This document shows positions 16,717-24,899 of a DNA stretch of 43,440 bases, one piece after another (positions within the stretch are counted from its first letter, which is position 1; each line of letters opens with the position of its first letter). The stretch lies in the IMG/VR virus record IMGVR_UViG_3300017783_000056, positions 1-43,440 of that record. One strand, 5' to 3'. Position numbers and translations under genes: made by a program. Under the pieces are notes generated by a model. The model was not told the origin of the DNA and ran no database searches. It saw nothing but the letters and a program-made list of their open reading frames with translations. This stretch comes from a virus.

Positions 16717-18999
16717 TTATTTGTTAAATCTTTTCTTGAAAGCTTCAGCGTACTTAGAAGTGTCATATAAGTCCTTCTTTTCTTCTACTTGCTTAGATTC
16801 TTTTACCATTTCAACTTTTTCTAAATTAACTGGAGTTTCTCTTAAATCTCTAGTTTGCCAGAAATTGCTAACTTGATACTCAGTATTTAAAGTGTGATAC
16901 TTTGCCTGAGCGTGAATCTGATTTTGCTTAGCTTCACTTAAGTTTTCCCATTTTTCAGCATACTCTGTTGGCATTGCTGAAACATATAAAGGAGCTTGAC
17001 CAGCACTTTCAACGATTAATTGTGATTCGTTAATGTGTGCTAAGATTTCTCTTTCTGTCATAAAGCCTCTTTTTGCAACTCTTTGTCTAACGTTTGTTTT
17101 AGCATCTTCACTTAATGTGTTATATGCTTCTCTTGTTTTAGATGAAACTACTCTAAAGAATGAAGGATTTTCATTTTCTTTAGCTTGAGCATTTTCAACT
17201 AATTTATCTAGTTTAGAAGAGATTTCAGTTTTATATGCTTCCAAAGGATCGTGTGCTCCTTCTTCGCCTTCAGCTTCTTCTTCGCCTTCACCTGCTTCAA
17301 CTTCTTCTGATTCATCTTCAACTTGTGCATCAGATTCTTCTGATTCATCTTCTAATTCTTCAGCTTCTTCGAAGTCTTCGCCTTCAACGTTACCCTCTTC
17401 AGAGTTATCACCTGCTTCAACTTCTTCGCCTTCGATATCTTCTACTGATTTACCTTCACCTTCTTCAGATACATCACCCTCTTCAGAGTTATCACCTGCT
17501 TCAACTTCTTCGTCTTCGATATCTTCAACATCTTTTGCGCCTTCATCAGATTCTTCAACTTCTTCAATTTCATCGTCATCGTCATCATCATCGTCGTCAT
17601 CGTCGTCGTCATCATCGTCATCATCAGACTCTTCAGCTTCAACTTCACCTTCTAGTTCTTCTTCAACTTCTTCTTCAGCTTCAACTTCAACAGCTTCGTC
17701 TTGTGATTCAGTTTCACCTTCTGGTCCAACTTCCGTAACGTCTTCTAATTCATCTTCATTATCTTCACCAGCTTCTTTTGCTACTTCTTCGCCTTCAACG
17801 TCACCTTCTCCATCGTTATCAACGATTTCTTCTGCAGATTCAGCATCTTCTTTTTCTAGACCTGGCTCTTCAGCTTCGTCTTCTTCTGTAACAAAGTTTT
17901 CATTAATTGATTCAGCGATATATTCAGCATATTCTGAAACTGATTGTAAGTTTTCTTTTAAATATTCAACATAACCAACAAGTGTTTCATGTGTTGCAGC
18001 ACCTTCATTGTGTGCTTCAGCTAAATAATCAGCAAAGTCTTTTACTTTACTAACTGCTTCAGCTAAGTGCTCTGAATATTGAATACCTTTATCTAGTTTT
18101 TCAGCAATAGATTCACTATAAGAAATACCTTGGTCTGTTTTTTCAGCAACATGTTCTGTATACTGAATAGATTCATCTAGTTTTTCAGCTAGATAACCAA
18201 CGTAATCTGATAATTTATTAACGCTTTCAACAATGTGATCGTTATGATGAGTTAAATTCTCAACTGTTTTATCTTCGCCAGCTTCTTCTTGCTTAGCGTT
18301 GATATCTTCTTTAATCGACTTGATTTCGTTCGCTAAATACTCTGAGTACTTGTTGAAGTCTTCAGCCTTTACAAATTCTGCCATGTTTTTATTTTCTTTT
18401 ATTTGTGTTGTTATAGTTTCAATGTTTTCTTTTTCAACCTTACCTTCGTTGTTCATTTCGTAAATCCATAAACCAGAATCATTATCAAATCCATAAGATT
18501 CGTTAACTCTCTTTAATTCTGCATTTTCAAAACCAGGATCGGCAACCAGGTCGTAAGTAAATAATTGTTTGATTTTTACTTTACCGTTAGATTCAACGGC
18601 ACCTGCTGCTCTTGATGAAATTTGTAAAGGAATACCAGCATCAACTAAAGCCTTAGCTTGTCTACCAGCATCAGTATCTAATAATCTAATTCTACCTCTT
18701 ACTTGCTTTGTGTCTTTATCATAATGAAGTTCTTCAATGATGTGAGATACGTTTTTAAGTGAAGTATCAAATGAAGTAGGGTGGTCCAATTCTCCTAAAA
18801 GTTTAGAAGCGTCGATCTTAGCTTGAAGTGCTTCGATCTGTGGAACATATTCAGACTCCGTATAGATACGGTTGTTTCTATTTTTCTGATCGATTTGACC
18901 AAAAATACCTTCGAGAATGTACGCTTTTTCTTCGTTCTGAACTGAGCTCAGTGCTGAAGACGACATTTCGACGATTAATAAATCGTTTGTATTTTTCAT
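16717..18999 (-). CDS. gp21-gp22: Prohead protease fused to scaffold (gp21-gp22)
   Basis: A 760-residue protein combining two T4 products. Residues 1-170 are a gp21-type serine protease: His73 in GELDHP, Ser128/129 in PLQISSRAAG and the FTYDLVADPGF segment at about 147-157. In T4 it matures the prohead by cutting after (L/I)-x-E. Residues 206-365 are coiled coil with 14-residue repeats ending (Y/H/S)-(L/I/V)-A-E. Residues 368-590 are extremely acidic, with about 19 Asp in a row near 459-477 and a near-duplicated VEAGDNSEEG block. Residues 590-760 form a mixed, more basic tail. Met206 (ATG at 18382-18384) lies just where gp21 should end (212 residues in T4) and is preceded by an A-rich leader, so a separate scaffold may start there. 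No stop or frameshift separates the parts. Confidence 0.88.
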   Translation of the reverse strand: MKNTNDLLIVEMSSSALSSVQNEEKAYILEGIFGQIDQKNRNNRIYTESEYVPQIEALQAKIDASKLLGELDHPTSFDTSLKNVSHIIEELHYDKDTKQVRGRIRLLDTDAGRQAKALVDAGIPLQISSRAAGAVESNGKVKIKQLFTYDLVADPGFENAELKRVNESYGFDNDSGLWIYEMNNEGKVEKENIETITTQIKENKNMAEFVKAEDFNKYSEYLANEIKSIKEDINAKQEEAGEDKTVENLTHHNDHIVESVNKLSDYVGYLAEKLDESIQYTEHVAEKTDQGISYSESIAEKLDKGIQYSEHLAEAVSKVKDFADYLAEAHNEGAATHETLVGYVEYLKENLQSVSEYAEYIAESINENFVTEEDEAEEPGLEKEDAESAEEIVDNDGEGDVEGEEVAKEAGEDNEDELEDVTEVGPEGETESQDEAVEVEAEEEVEEELEGEVEAEESDDDDDDDDDDDDDDDDDDEIEEVEESDEGAKDVEDIEDEEVEAGDNSEEGDVSEEGEGKSVEDIEGEEVEAGDNSEEGNVEGEDFEEAEELEDESEESDAQVEDESEEVEAGEGEEEAEGEEGAHDPLEAYKTEISSKLDKLVENAQAKENENPSFFRVVSSKTREAYNTLSEDAKTNVRQRVAKRGFMTEREILAHINESQLIVESAGQAPLYVSAMPTEYAEKWENLSEAKQNQIHAQAKYHTLNTEYQVSNFWQTRDLRETPVNLEKVEMVKESKQVEEKKDLYDTSKYAEAFKKRFNK
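17569..17625 (-). repeat. Aspartate-codon microsatellite
   Basis: A run of GAT/GAC codons (plus strand tca/tcg units) encodes about 19 consecutive Asp residues within the scaffold. Mixed codons show some sequence divergence but the tract should still be prone to slippage in multiples of three. Confidence 0.9.
17905..18204 (-). repeat. 14-residue coding repeats in the scaffold
   Basis: Encodes residues 266-365. Tetrads YLAE 269-272, HVAE 283-286, SIAE 297-300, HLAE 311-314 and YLAE 325-328 recur every 14 residues; YLKE 346-349 and YIAE 360-363 follow at 21 and 14. The spacing is a multiple of seven, so this is a coiled-coil repeat. Confidence 0.85.
18384..18410 (-). promoter_or_regulatory. 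Probable internal translation start for free scaffold
   Basis: The leader before the in-frame ATG of Met206 reads ACACAAATAAAAGAAAATAA then AAAC on the minus strand. The gp23 leader shows a similar ACACAAATAAAA block before its ATG. Starting here would give a 555-residue gp22-like scaffold without the protease. Confidence 0.4.
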
Positions 19000-19015
19000 A
19001 TTTATAGTTTTTCTA

Positions 19016-19031
19016 TTTTTAATATATATCC
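19016..19031 (-). promoter_or_regulatory. Late promoter of the protease-scaffold gene
   Basis: The minus strand reads GGATATATATTAAAAA, 16 bases before the ATG. Nearly the same 16 bases occur before the 394-residue gene at 23808-23823, forming a GGATATATATTA subclass. Confidence 0.55.
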
Positions 19032-19054
19032 TATTTTATTATTGAAATATCTTA

Positions 19055-19393
19055 TTATATGTCTGCCAGTGGATCGTCGTCCCCTCCTTCAGCTCCTTCT
19101 TCCTCTTTTTCAGCCTCTTTTTCGGCCTCTGCGTCTTCGGCAGCCTTATCTAAATAGAACCCAACTATAACGTCCATTTCTCCTTCTGCAAATGCAGCTT
19201 CACCATACTCTGCGTAAAAATAGTCTTTAAATTCATCTTCGGTTTTAGCTGTTGTAATAGCACCCAAAATCTCTGCCGCCTTAATCGTAGGACCTGAATC
19301 TAGTTTAACATCATCGACATATAATTTAGATTCTTCGCCTGCTTTAAGAGCGTCCTCTTGAATGAATTCTTCAAATGTTTGTATAATCTTCAT
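19055..19393 (-). CDS. Prohead core protein, gp67/gp68-like
   Basis: A 112-residue acidic protein between portal and protease, exactly where T4 keeps genes 67 and 68. Its N-terminus, MKIIQTFEEFIQEDA, closely resembles the capsid-targeting peptide of T4 internal proteins (a YQEFIAEA-type sequence) and contains I-Q-E at residues 11-13, a fitting gp21 cleavage site. The C-terminal 30 residues are almost all Glu, Asp, Ala and Gly (KEAEKEEEGAEGGDDDP), as in gp67. Small core proteins of this kind fill the prohead and are digested into peptides on maturation. Sequence identity with a particular T4 gene cannot be claimed; the role rests on position, the targeting motif and composition. Confidence 0.65.
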   Translation of the reverse strand: MKIIQTFEEFIQEDALKAGEESKLYVDDVKLDSGPTIKAAEILGAITTAKTEDEFKDYFYAEYGEAAFAEGEMDVIVGFYLDKAAEDAEAEKEAEKEEEGAEGGDDDPLADI

Positions 19394-19423
19394 AGTTTAT
19401 ATATTCTTTCCTTTTTTAAGATA

Positions 19424-21016
19424 TTACATTGCGAATGGGTCTTCTGGCTCTGGCGCTTCAGCGTCATCTTTAGCTTGCTTTGATTTAGCAGCATTATTAG
19501 CCCTAATCTCATCATCAGTTAGTTTAAGATATTTCTTAACTAAGTACTCTTGATCGAAGTAATATTCTTCTTCCATTGTTTCTTGATTAGTTGTCATTAA
19601 TGAATCTCTCATAGAGCCGATAAATTCTAATCTACGTTCCATGATTTCCATTGTCTTTAATTCAGCAAAGACATTTTCTTCATTAAATCTCAGTGCAACT
19701 TGTGTTTTGAACTGAGGGTCATTAGTAAACTCAGGATATTTTAGACACATTTGAATATAAAGAGGTTTCACCATAATTTCTTGGAAAACCGATCTTAATC
19801 TTTTGATAAATTTACCAAATTTGATTTCATCTCTAATCATACCATCGGCAGCAAGGTTAAAGTCACCTCCGCCATCTTCGTATAAAAATCTAGAATATGG
19901 AATTTTAGAAACATGCTTTAATTTATCAGAGAAGTATTTAAGTGCTTCTGTATCTGATAGGTCTGGACCTTCACCTCCAAGTGTTTCAATTTCTGGAGTT
20001 TCACCATCTTTAGAAGGTAACCAATATTCTTTTGAGAATTGTAACATTGGTTTACCGTCTGTGGCCAACGTTGCTGATTCCCAATCAAAATCAACCGTTT
20101 CTTTATATGAATTCATTAATTGAGCAAGTGATTGTTTTGCTCTTGTTTTAGATTTACCACCAACCGGAATAATAAACTTCATTCTGAATGAAGCGTTAGT
20201 TACAGCCCAGATAACTCTAGTGTGTTCCATAATTCTTAACAAGTTAAATGCTCTTGTTAATCTCTCAATATATGAAACTCTAGATGCAGTGGTAATTGAA
20301 GAATAAGAAAGATAAATGATTTGTGAATCATATAATTTTCTTTCTTTTACTGGATCGTCTTTATATTGTACCCAAACCTTTTTACCATCATCGTGATTGT
20401 AACCTGGAATAAGTGTGATTGGGTCTAATTCTTTAAATCCAATAATTTCTTTTTGATCGGGGGAATAAATTATCTCAAATGTTAGATAACCATCAATTAA
20501 GAATTTTCTAAAATAATACCATGCAGATTGGTCAGAATTAAAACCAAAATAGTGATAGATTTGTCTAAAGTATTTGTTTAAGTCCTTTTCTACATCGTTA
20601 GATACATCAAGCCCTAAAATCTCAGGTTGACAAAAGAAGTTTTTATCATCATATACTATAGTTTCATCACATAGAATATCTAAAATATCTTCTACTTCAT
20701 CGTTTAATGAAAATGCTCTTAGTTCGTCTCTTTTAGCTGGATAAGCTTGGTCGAAAAATGGTATGTTCTTCTTAAGATTCGTGTCCGTCATGGACATTGC
20801 GGCAAATGCACCATAGATGTCATCGCTATCAACACCATAAGGATTCATTTGGCCATATCCGATTTCTGCTTCCATCGGACCAATAGCTTGAGATTGTCTT
20901 AGAACCAAATCATCATAACGCATACCAAAACTAGATAGCGTTTTCAAAGAGTTTGAAAGGCTAAACGGTTTTGAACTATTACTTAATGGTCCATTTCTGT
21001 CTGTAAATCCTGCCAT
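19424..21016 (-). CDS. gp20: Portal protein gp20
   Basis: A 530-residue portal (T4 gp20 is 524). Twelve copies form the ring at one head vertex that initiates head assembly and passes DNA. Recognisable features: MNPYGVDSDDIYGAF near residues 57-71, ILCDETIVYD near 114-123, FRKFLIDGYLTFEIIY, FKELDPITLIPGYN, then RMKFIIPVGGKSKTRAKQ and YSRFLYEDGGGDFNLAADGMIRDE in the C-terminal half, all typical of T4-like portals. The last 40 residues are charged and ragged (KQAKDDAEAPEPEDPF). It is the first gene of the 20-67-21/22-23 head assembly block, with a late promoter at 21038-21050. Confidence 0.94.
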   Translation of the reverse strand: MAGFTDRNGPLSNSSKPFSLSNSLKTLSSFGMRYDDLVLRQSQAIGPMEAEIGYGQMNPYGVDSDDIYGAFAAMSMTDTNLKKNIPFFDQAYPAKRDELRAFSLNDEVEDILDILCDETIVYDDKNFFCQPEILGLDVSNDVEKDLNKYFRQIYHYFGFNSDQSAWYYFRKFLIDGYLTFEIIYSPDQKEIIGFKELDPITLIPGYNHDDGKKVWVQYKDDPVKERKLYDSQIIYLSYSSITTASRVSYIERLTRAFNLLRIMEHTRVIWAVTNASFRMKFIIPVGGKSKTRAKQSLAQLMNSYKETVDFDWESATLATDGKPMLQFSKEYWLPSKDGETPEIETLGGEGPDLSDTEALKYFSDKLKHVSKIPYSRFLYEDGGGDFNLAADGMIRDEIKFGKFIKRLRSVFQEIMVKPLYIQMCLKYPEFTNDPQFKTQVALRFNEENVFAELKTMEIMERRLEFIGSMRDSLMTTNQETMEEEYYFDQEYLVKKYLKLTDDEIRANNAAKSKQAKDDAEAPEPEDPFAM

Positions 21017-21037
21017 ATTGTTTTATTATTATATTCT

Positions 21038-21050
21038 TTTTTATATATCT
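21038..21050 (-). promoter_or_regulatory. Late promoter of gp20
   Basis: The minus strand reads AGATATATAAAAA, 22 bases before the portal ATG and overlapping the end of the upstream gene. Confidence 0.6.
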
Positions 21051-21655
21051 TATTTTTTAAGGTGGTTTCTAAACGCATATTTTATCTTACCAATAGTAGT
21101 TCCATTTAACTCGATAAAATCACATAGTACTATTTTAGCCCAATGTTCATAGGCCACTATTTTTTGATTTGATTTAAGTTGGGGAATGTATTGTCTAATA
21201 GCAAAATCTAATCCGAATTGCTCTAAATATTTTTTGGCACCATCATATGTAAATTTAATTTGACCTTGTTTTAATGCATTGTTACTTCGGCCGCCAGATG
21301 TTTGAGATTTAATCTCTCCTTTCATCCTATCATATATCATATCTAACATATCCTCTTTAACTCTTACTGGCAATAAATTTAAATTAATACCTAAATCATT
21401 TCCAGCTTCAGTTGGGTCTAAAGCCAATACCACTGGGTTTGAATCCCACCACGGTAACCTTTCAATATGTTTGGGTTTATCATATCTAAAAACATGAATC
21501 ATGCCAGTTTTAAATGGACGAGCATAATTTTTTACTGCACTTTCTCTAATAGATTTAGATGATTTTGCAAACCAATCTTCAGACTGTCTTCTAGCTTTAG
21601 TTTTACTACCAGCCTCTTTTGATAATTTTCTTATGTCTTTTCTAATTTGACCCAT
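21050..21655 (-). CDS. Conserved-looking phage protein (201 aa), function unknown
   Basis: A 201-residue basic protein. The first 45 residues are Lys/Arg-rich. The central region has GMIHVFRYDKPKH, then LPWWDSNPVVLALDP and LGINLNLLPVRVKEDML (about residues 51-110). I recall a similar pattern (a Tyr-x-x-Lys segment, LPYYD-type motif and GLNLHYLP-type motif) in uncharacterised proteins of several tailed phages, but not a proven function. Its ATG overlaps the gp4 stop codon (TAATG), and gp4 in turn overlaps gp55, so the three form one translationally coupled unit upstream of the portal. A head-completion or DNA-end-binding role would suit the context but is not shown. Confidence 0.6.
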   Translation of the reverse strand: MGQIRKDIRKLSKEAGSKTKARRQSEDWFAKSSKSIRESAVKNYARPFKTGMIHVFRYDKPKHIERLPWWDSNPVVLALDPTEAGNDLGINLNLLPVRVKEDMLDMIYDRMKGEIKSQTSGGRSNNALKQGQIKFTYDGAKKYLEQFGLDFAIRQYIPQLKSNQKIVAYEHWAKIVLCDFIELNGTTIGKIKYAFRNHLKK

Positions 21656-22128
21656 TATTTAAGTGTCTTCTCAGTTAAAACTATAAATCTCCAACCTCTA
21701 TTTTCTGCCCAGGCTTTAGCATATGCATACTTATCTCTATTTTTGATAAATTGCTCCGCTAAAAATTTATACGATTTAAGTGCCTTTTGACTTTTCTTTT
21801 TTGGTGGTTTTGGTTTTTTGATTTGAGCTTCAGGTTTTATCTCGACTAAAAACTCTTCATAACCTTCATCGGTTTTAGTTTTCATATAAAAGTCAGGATA
21901 ATACTTGTGTTCTCTTTTATCTGCTGTACTTATATATTTAATCTCTACAGGCTCACTGGACCACTTAACTACCGTTTCTTTAGTATCACACATAATACAA
22001 AACTTACGTTCCCATGACGATCTGTATATTATAGGCGTTGGCCCAATATACTTATCTGGATTTGTCGGTGTAAAATAACCTTGTACAAAACCCGAATTAC
22101 CGGTGGGTTTTAAGTTTTTTATAGACAT
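21655..22128 (-). CDS. gp4: Head completion protein gp4 (TnsA-like nuclease fold)
   Basis: A 157-residue protein matching T4 gp4 (also called gp50; 150 residues). Key pattern: TPTNPDKYIGP then IIYRSSWERKFCIMCD (about residues 33-48), VKWSSEPVEIKYIS, YYPDFYMK and FLVEIKPEAQIKKPKPPKK. The Glu in SSWERK, the Asp in YPDF and the Glu/Lys in EIKP are the expected residues of a TnsA/PD-(D/E)xK-like nuclease site. In T4 this product is needed to complete filled heads before tail joining. The gene overlaps gp55 and the following gene at TAATG junctions. Confidence 0.85.
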   Translation of the reverse strand: MSIKNLKPTGNSGFVQGYFTPTNPDKYIGPTPIIYRSSWERKFCIMCDTKETVVKWSSEPVEIKYISTADKREHKYYPDFYMKTKTDEGYEEFLVEIKPEAQIKKPKPPKKKSQKALKSYKFLAEQFIKNRDKYAYAKAWAENRGWRFIVLTEKTLK

Positions 22129-22508
22129 TATATATTGAACATTCCACCTCCATCATCTCCACCTTTTCCTGTGGTGATTCTATCAATAGACATTGTATTT
22201 TTATATTTTTGTGGGTGAATTTTATTCCAACCCTTCGCATAACCTCTTTTTGCTATTTCTGTAAAATAAGCAAATGCGTTAGTATATTTTGGATTAAAAT
22301 TACGCCAATATTTTAAAAGGTCTAATAGAGCAAATTGCAAACAATCTTGCCTATCGTCTTCGTTTACATAAGTTAATTTTCTAATTGTTCGCTCTGCTAA
22401 AAGAACTAACATTTTTTCTGCAGTGGGCGTTAACTTATCTTGTTGTTTAGATTCTACAATTGCATTATATAAATCTTTATTGTTTAAATAATTCTTCTTT
22501 CTAGGCAT
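22128..22508 (-). CDS. gp55: Late transcription sigma factor gp55
   Basis: A 126-residue protein resembling T4 gp55 (185 residues), the divergent sigma factor that directs host RNA polymerase to TATAAATA late promoters. Shared pattern: YLNNKDLYNAIVE near the N-terminus (gp55 has a YVNNKELLQAI-type start), a helical middle with DDRQDCLQFALLDLLKYWRNFNP, and TNAFAYFTEIAKRGYAKGWNK corresponding to the gp55 HAYITQACFNAF region. It is shorter at the C-terminus, where T4 gp55 carries its clamp-binding SLDFL-type motif; here the end is GGGMFNI. The many late-type boxes in this window support the assignment. It is co-translated with gp4. Confidence 0.82.
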   Translation of the reverse strand: MPRKKNYLNNKDLYNAIVESKQQDKLTPTAEKMLVLLAERTIRKLTYVNEDDRQDCLQFALLDLLKYWRNFNPKYTNAFAYFTEIAKRGYAKGWNKIHPQKYKNTMSIDRITTGKGGDDGGGMFNI

Positions 22509-22537
22509 GTTTAAATTGCTTTATTTGTTTTTATACG

Positions 22538-22568
22538 AAAAAAAGCTCGTTTGTTTCCAAACGAGCTT
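22538..22568 (-). terminator. Intrinsic terminator between the 394-aa gene and gp55
   Basis: An 11-bp perfect stem (AAGCTCGTTTG with CAAACGAGCTT, 22543-22568), four-base loop, followed on the minus strand by a run of seven T. It ends the transcript of the 394-residue gene; gp55 begins 26 bases further on. Confidence 0.9.
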
Positions 22569-22607
22569 CTATTAATTTGTAAGTAAAGCTCTAAGCTGTG
22601 AGGGATA

Positions 22608-23792
22608 TTAAATACCTTCTTTACTTGGGATGTTTATACTGTGTTTTTCAACTCTAAAAGGTTCGTCGTTTAAAAATACAGTTAAAATGTCGTTTTTACC
22701 TGCACTAGTATATTCTAATGCATCAACTTTAAGTTCAGTATCTGCTGCAACTCCATCAACTTCTCTTGATAAAGTAGCATCAATATATCCATCTGCAGTT
22801 GTTAGTAAATCTTCATTTTCCAATTCAGTAATTTCTTCTGAAATTCTTTTTATTTCAGAATCTAATAAATTATCAGCTGCTTTGATATCTGTTAGGTTTC
22901 TATTTGCTTCGGCTAATCTACCCTTTTGGTCCTTCAAGAAGAAAATCATTTCTTGCATTAGTGATAGTTTTTTTGTTTTAGCTTCTCTTCTTGCAACGAA
23001 AGATTCTAAAATATCTTCAACCATAAAAGTAATATCTGCTCCCGTTCTTTCAGCAACATACTCAATAGCTTCGTCAGCTAATAGTCTTTTAAATGCTGAA
23101 ATTCTAGTAGACTCGTTTAAATCGAAAACAAATGTATTATTGCCCGATCTCATTGCAACAGAAACAATATCATTATCTCTAGTCTCTGTAACGAAATCTA
23201 ACGTTTTAAATAAATTAAAGTGGTTAGAAGCTAGCTCAAATAAATTAAAAATAGCTTTATCTTCATACTTAATATAACCTGCAGAAAATACGCTTTCAGA
23301 TAATGATAAGCCTACATTTAGCATTTCTATATTATTAGCGTAAAATTTGTTTTCAGTTACATTATATGAAAATCTTACTGCAATTGAAGATTTTTTAATT
23401 GAATTAATTTCTGATTCAACTAAAGATAATTCTTCCTGCACTGTACCGACTGCTGTTTTTGTTTTTGAATTTAAACTTACTTTCTTTCTTGATTCATTTA
23501 AGAATTTTGCTTTTGCTTCTAGTTCTACTAGTTTATCAAAAGATTCTAAAGCTGCATTAGATGTTTTAGAAATTCTGGTTTTATTATTGTAATCATATAA
23601 AAATGAAATAGAATTCTCATCAAATGAAAAAGTATTTACAGCTTCTACTAATGACACAAAAGTTGAATTAACATCATCTGTCAATTCAATATTTTGGTTT
23701 GCCATTTTAAAATTATGACCAGCTACATTGAACCAAGTTGTACCTTGTTCTTCAACTACTGGTGATAAAATTGCTTTATTTAATTTTCCCAT
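22608..23792 (-). CDS. Hypothetical coiled-coil protein, late gene (394 aa)
   Basis: A 394-residue protein I do not recognise. It has an N-terminal beta-rich part (GTTWFNVAGHNFKM, residues 18-31), a coiled coil at about 85-140, a mixed middle domain, a second long coiled coil at about 265-325 (LMQEMIFFLKDQKGRLAEANRNL and following), and a beta-rich C-terminal part with ILTVFLNDEPFRVEKHSI. No membrane segment. It is flanked by a late-type promoter and a very strong terminator, so it forms a single-gene late transcript, as expected for a virion protein made in quantity. It may be a minor head, neck or tail component. Confidence 0.6.
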   Translation of the reverse strand: MGKLNKAILSPVVEEQGTTWFNVAGHNFKMANQNIELTDDVNSTFVSLVEAVNTFSFDENSISFLYDYNNKTRISKTSNAALESFDKLVELEAKAKFLNESRKKVSLNSKTKTAVGTVQEELSLVESEINSIKKSSIAVRFSYNVTENKFYANNIEMLNVGLSLSESVFSAGYIKYEDKAIFNLFELASNHFNLFKTLDFVTETRDNDIVSVAMRSGNNTFVFDLNESTRISAFKRLLADEAIEYVAERTGADITFMVEDILESFVARREAKTKKLSLMQEMIFFLKDQKGRLAEANRNLTDIKAADNLLDSEIKRISEEITELENEDLLTTADGYIDATLSREVDGVAADTELKVDALEYTSAGKNDILTVFLNDEPFRVEKHSINIPSKEGI

Positions 23793-23807
23793 TGTTTTGG
23801 TCTTTGA

Positions 23808-23823
23808 TTTTTAATATATATCC
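23808..23823 (-). promoter_or_regulatory. Late promoter of the 394-aa gene
   Basis: The minus strand reads GGATATATATTAAAAA, 15 bases before the ATG. It matches the protease-scaffold promoter at 19016-19031 over 16 bases. Confidence 0.55.
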
Positions 23824-23828
23824 TTATT

Positions 23829-24899
23829 TTATTCGTCGAATGGTAATTCAGTTCCCTCGACACCATATTGGTCTTCTAGCATAGAATTATTCCTTTGAAT
23901 CTCTTCGTCTTTTATACCTTTTTCGTTTAATCCACTGTTACCAATTGTAAACATTCTATTAGATTGTTTCTTTCTTCTGCTAACTCTTTTTAATTGAGTT
24001 TCAGTTGTTTGTTGATTACCTAGGAAATCGTTTTGAGATTCACAAGAAACACCCTCTTCAATTAAAATCCATTTTGTACCATCTGATTCCCATTTGGTGT
24101 TATTGATGCAATCTATGTAAATACTAGGTGGTACAGTTGGGTCTAAGAATCCGTTAGGGTCTCCATAGTTTCCAGTTATACCATTTGCAAATGAAGTTCT
24201 AGTAAATTTTTGATAAATGTCTTCTTCAAAATCAAATGAAGGTATAAACGAATTAACCTCTAAGCTAAACGTAACTTTATGGTTTTCTTTATCGTCAAAT
24301 GAATATTCAACTGGTCTCTCTTGTGTATAATCATCTGGCATCATATATTCAGATGAAATTCTATAAGTACCATCTTCTAAGTGACCTGCGTCGACGTGAT
24401 AGAAATTAGCTTTGTACATTTTTTTAACTATAGCTTCAGTAACTTTGAACAAATCTAATTGACTTGATACTAAAATTTCAACATCAACCCCTAAAACAAC
24501 AGGAATCATTTCAAACTCAGCTACAAAACCTTCCATTAAACCTCTTTCATTCATCATAGAATATTGTCCTAAATTTCTTTTGTTAATTAATTTAGAAGGG
24601 TCTACATTAAAAGAAGTTAAGTTTACAATACCTCTTGGTACCTTATCGTAATTGCCATCTGCAAATTGACCATCTGGGTCACAACTTAATCCGTTTACGT
24701 TTGAAAATAAAAAAGCATCTTTTAAAAAGTTTTCATCTCCAGTGACTGAATAGAAAAAGGGAACATCAACGACAACTCTTTCGTCATTAGAGACTTGTCT
24801 CCAAAAACTAAGCTTACTGTTTAAATCTGCAAGAAGACCAACTACAAGGTGTCTAATAACAGAATCGTCTTTATTGAATTTTAAATTATATGTTGCCAT
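23829..24899 (-). CDS. gp15: Tail sheath stabiliser, gp15-like
   Basis: A 356-residue protein. Features resembling T4 gp15 (272 residues): an N-terminal helix with VIRHLVVGLLADLNSKL, then VVVDVPFFYSVTGDENF; PRGIVNLTSFNVDPSKL, parallel to the gp15 PRINLHLVDFSYN segment; VVLGVDVEILVSSQLDLFKVTEAIVKKMY, parallel to its ELSIFTRYEDDMFQIVEQIL; and KVTFSLEVNSFIPSFDF near residue 230. gp15 caps the finished tail and connects it to the neck. The C-terminal 110 residues, including a Lys/Arg-rich SRRKKQS patch, are additional. The match is by eye and moderate. It is encoded just downstream of gp46, away from gp14/gp16, unlike T4. Confidence 0.6.
   Translation of the reverse strand: MATYNLKFNKDDSVIRHLVVGLLADLNSKLSFWRQVSNDERVVVDVPFFYSVTGDENFLKDAFLFSNVNGLSCDPDGQFADGNYDKVPRGIVNLTSFNVDPSKLINKRNLGQYSMMNERGLMEGFVAEFEMIPVVLGVDVEILVSSQLDLFKVTEAIVKKMYKANFYHVDAGHLEDGTYRISSEYMMPDDYTQERPVEYSFDDKENHKVTFSLEVNSFIPSFDFEEDIYQKFTRTSFANGITGNYGDPNGFLDPTVPPSIYIDCINNTKWESDGTKWILIEEGVSCESQNDFLGNQQTTETQLKRVSRRKKQSNRMFTIGNSGLNEKGIKDEEIQRNNSMLEDQYGVEGTELPFDE

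Noticed and set aside
17235-17738. Plus-strand ORF of Leu/His/Arg-rich protein opposite the scaffold
   Set aside because: It is the complement of the acidic Asp/Glu codon tract; composition is an artefact of the opposite strand.
19394-19407. Late promoter for the gp67/68-like gene (AGAATATATAAACT)
   Set aside because: The box touches the ATG, so transcription would start at or inside the coding region; probably just AT-rich leader.
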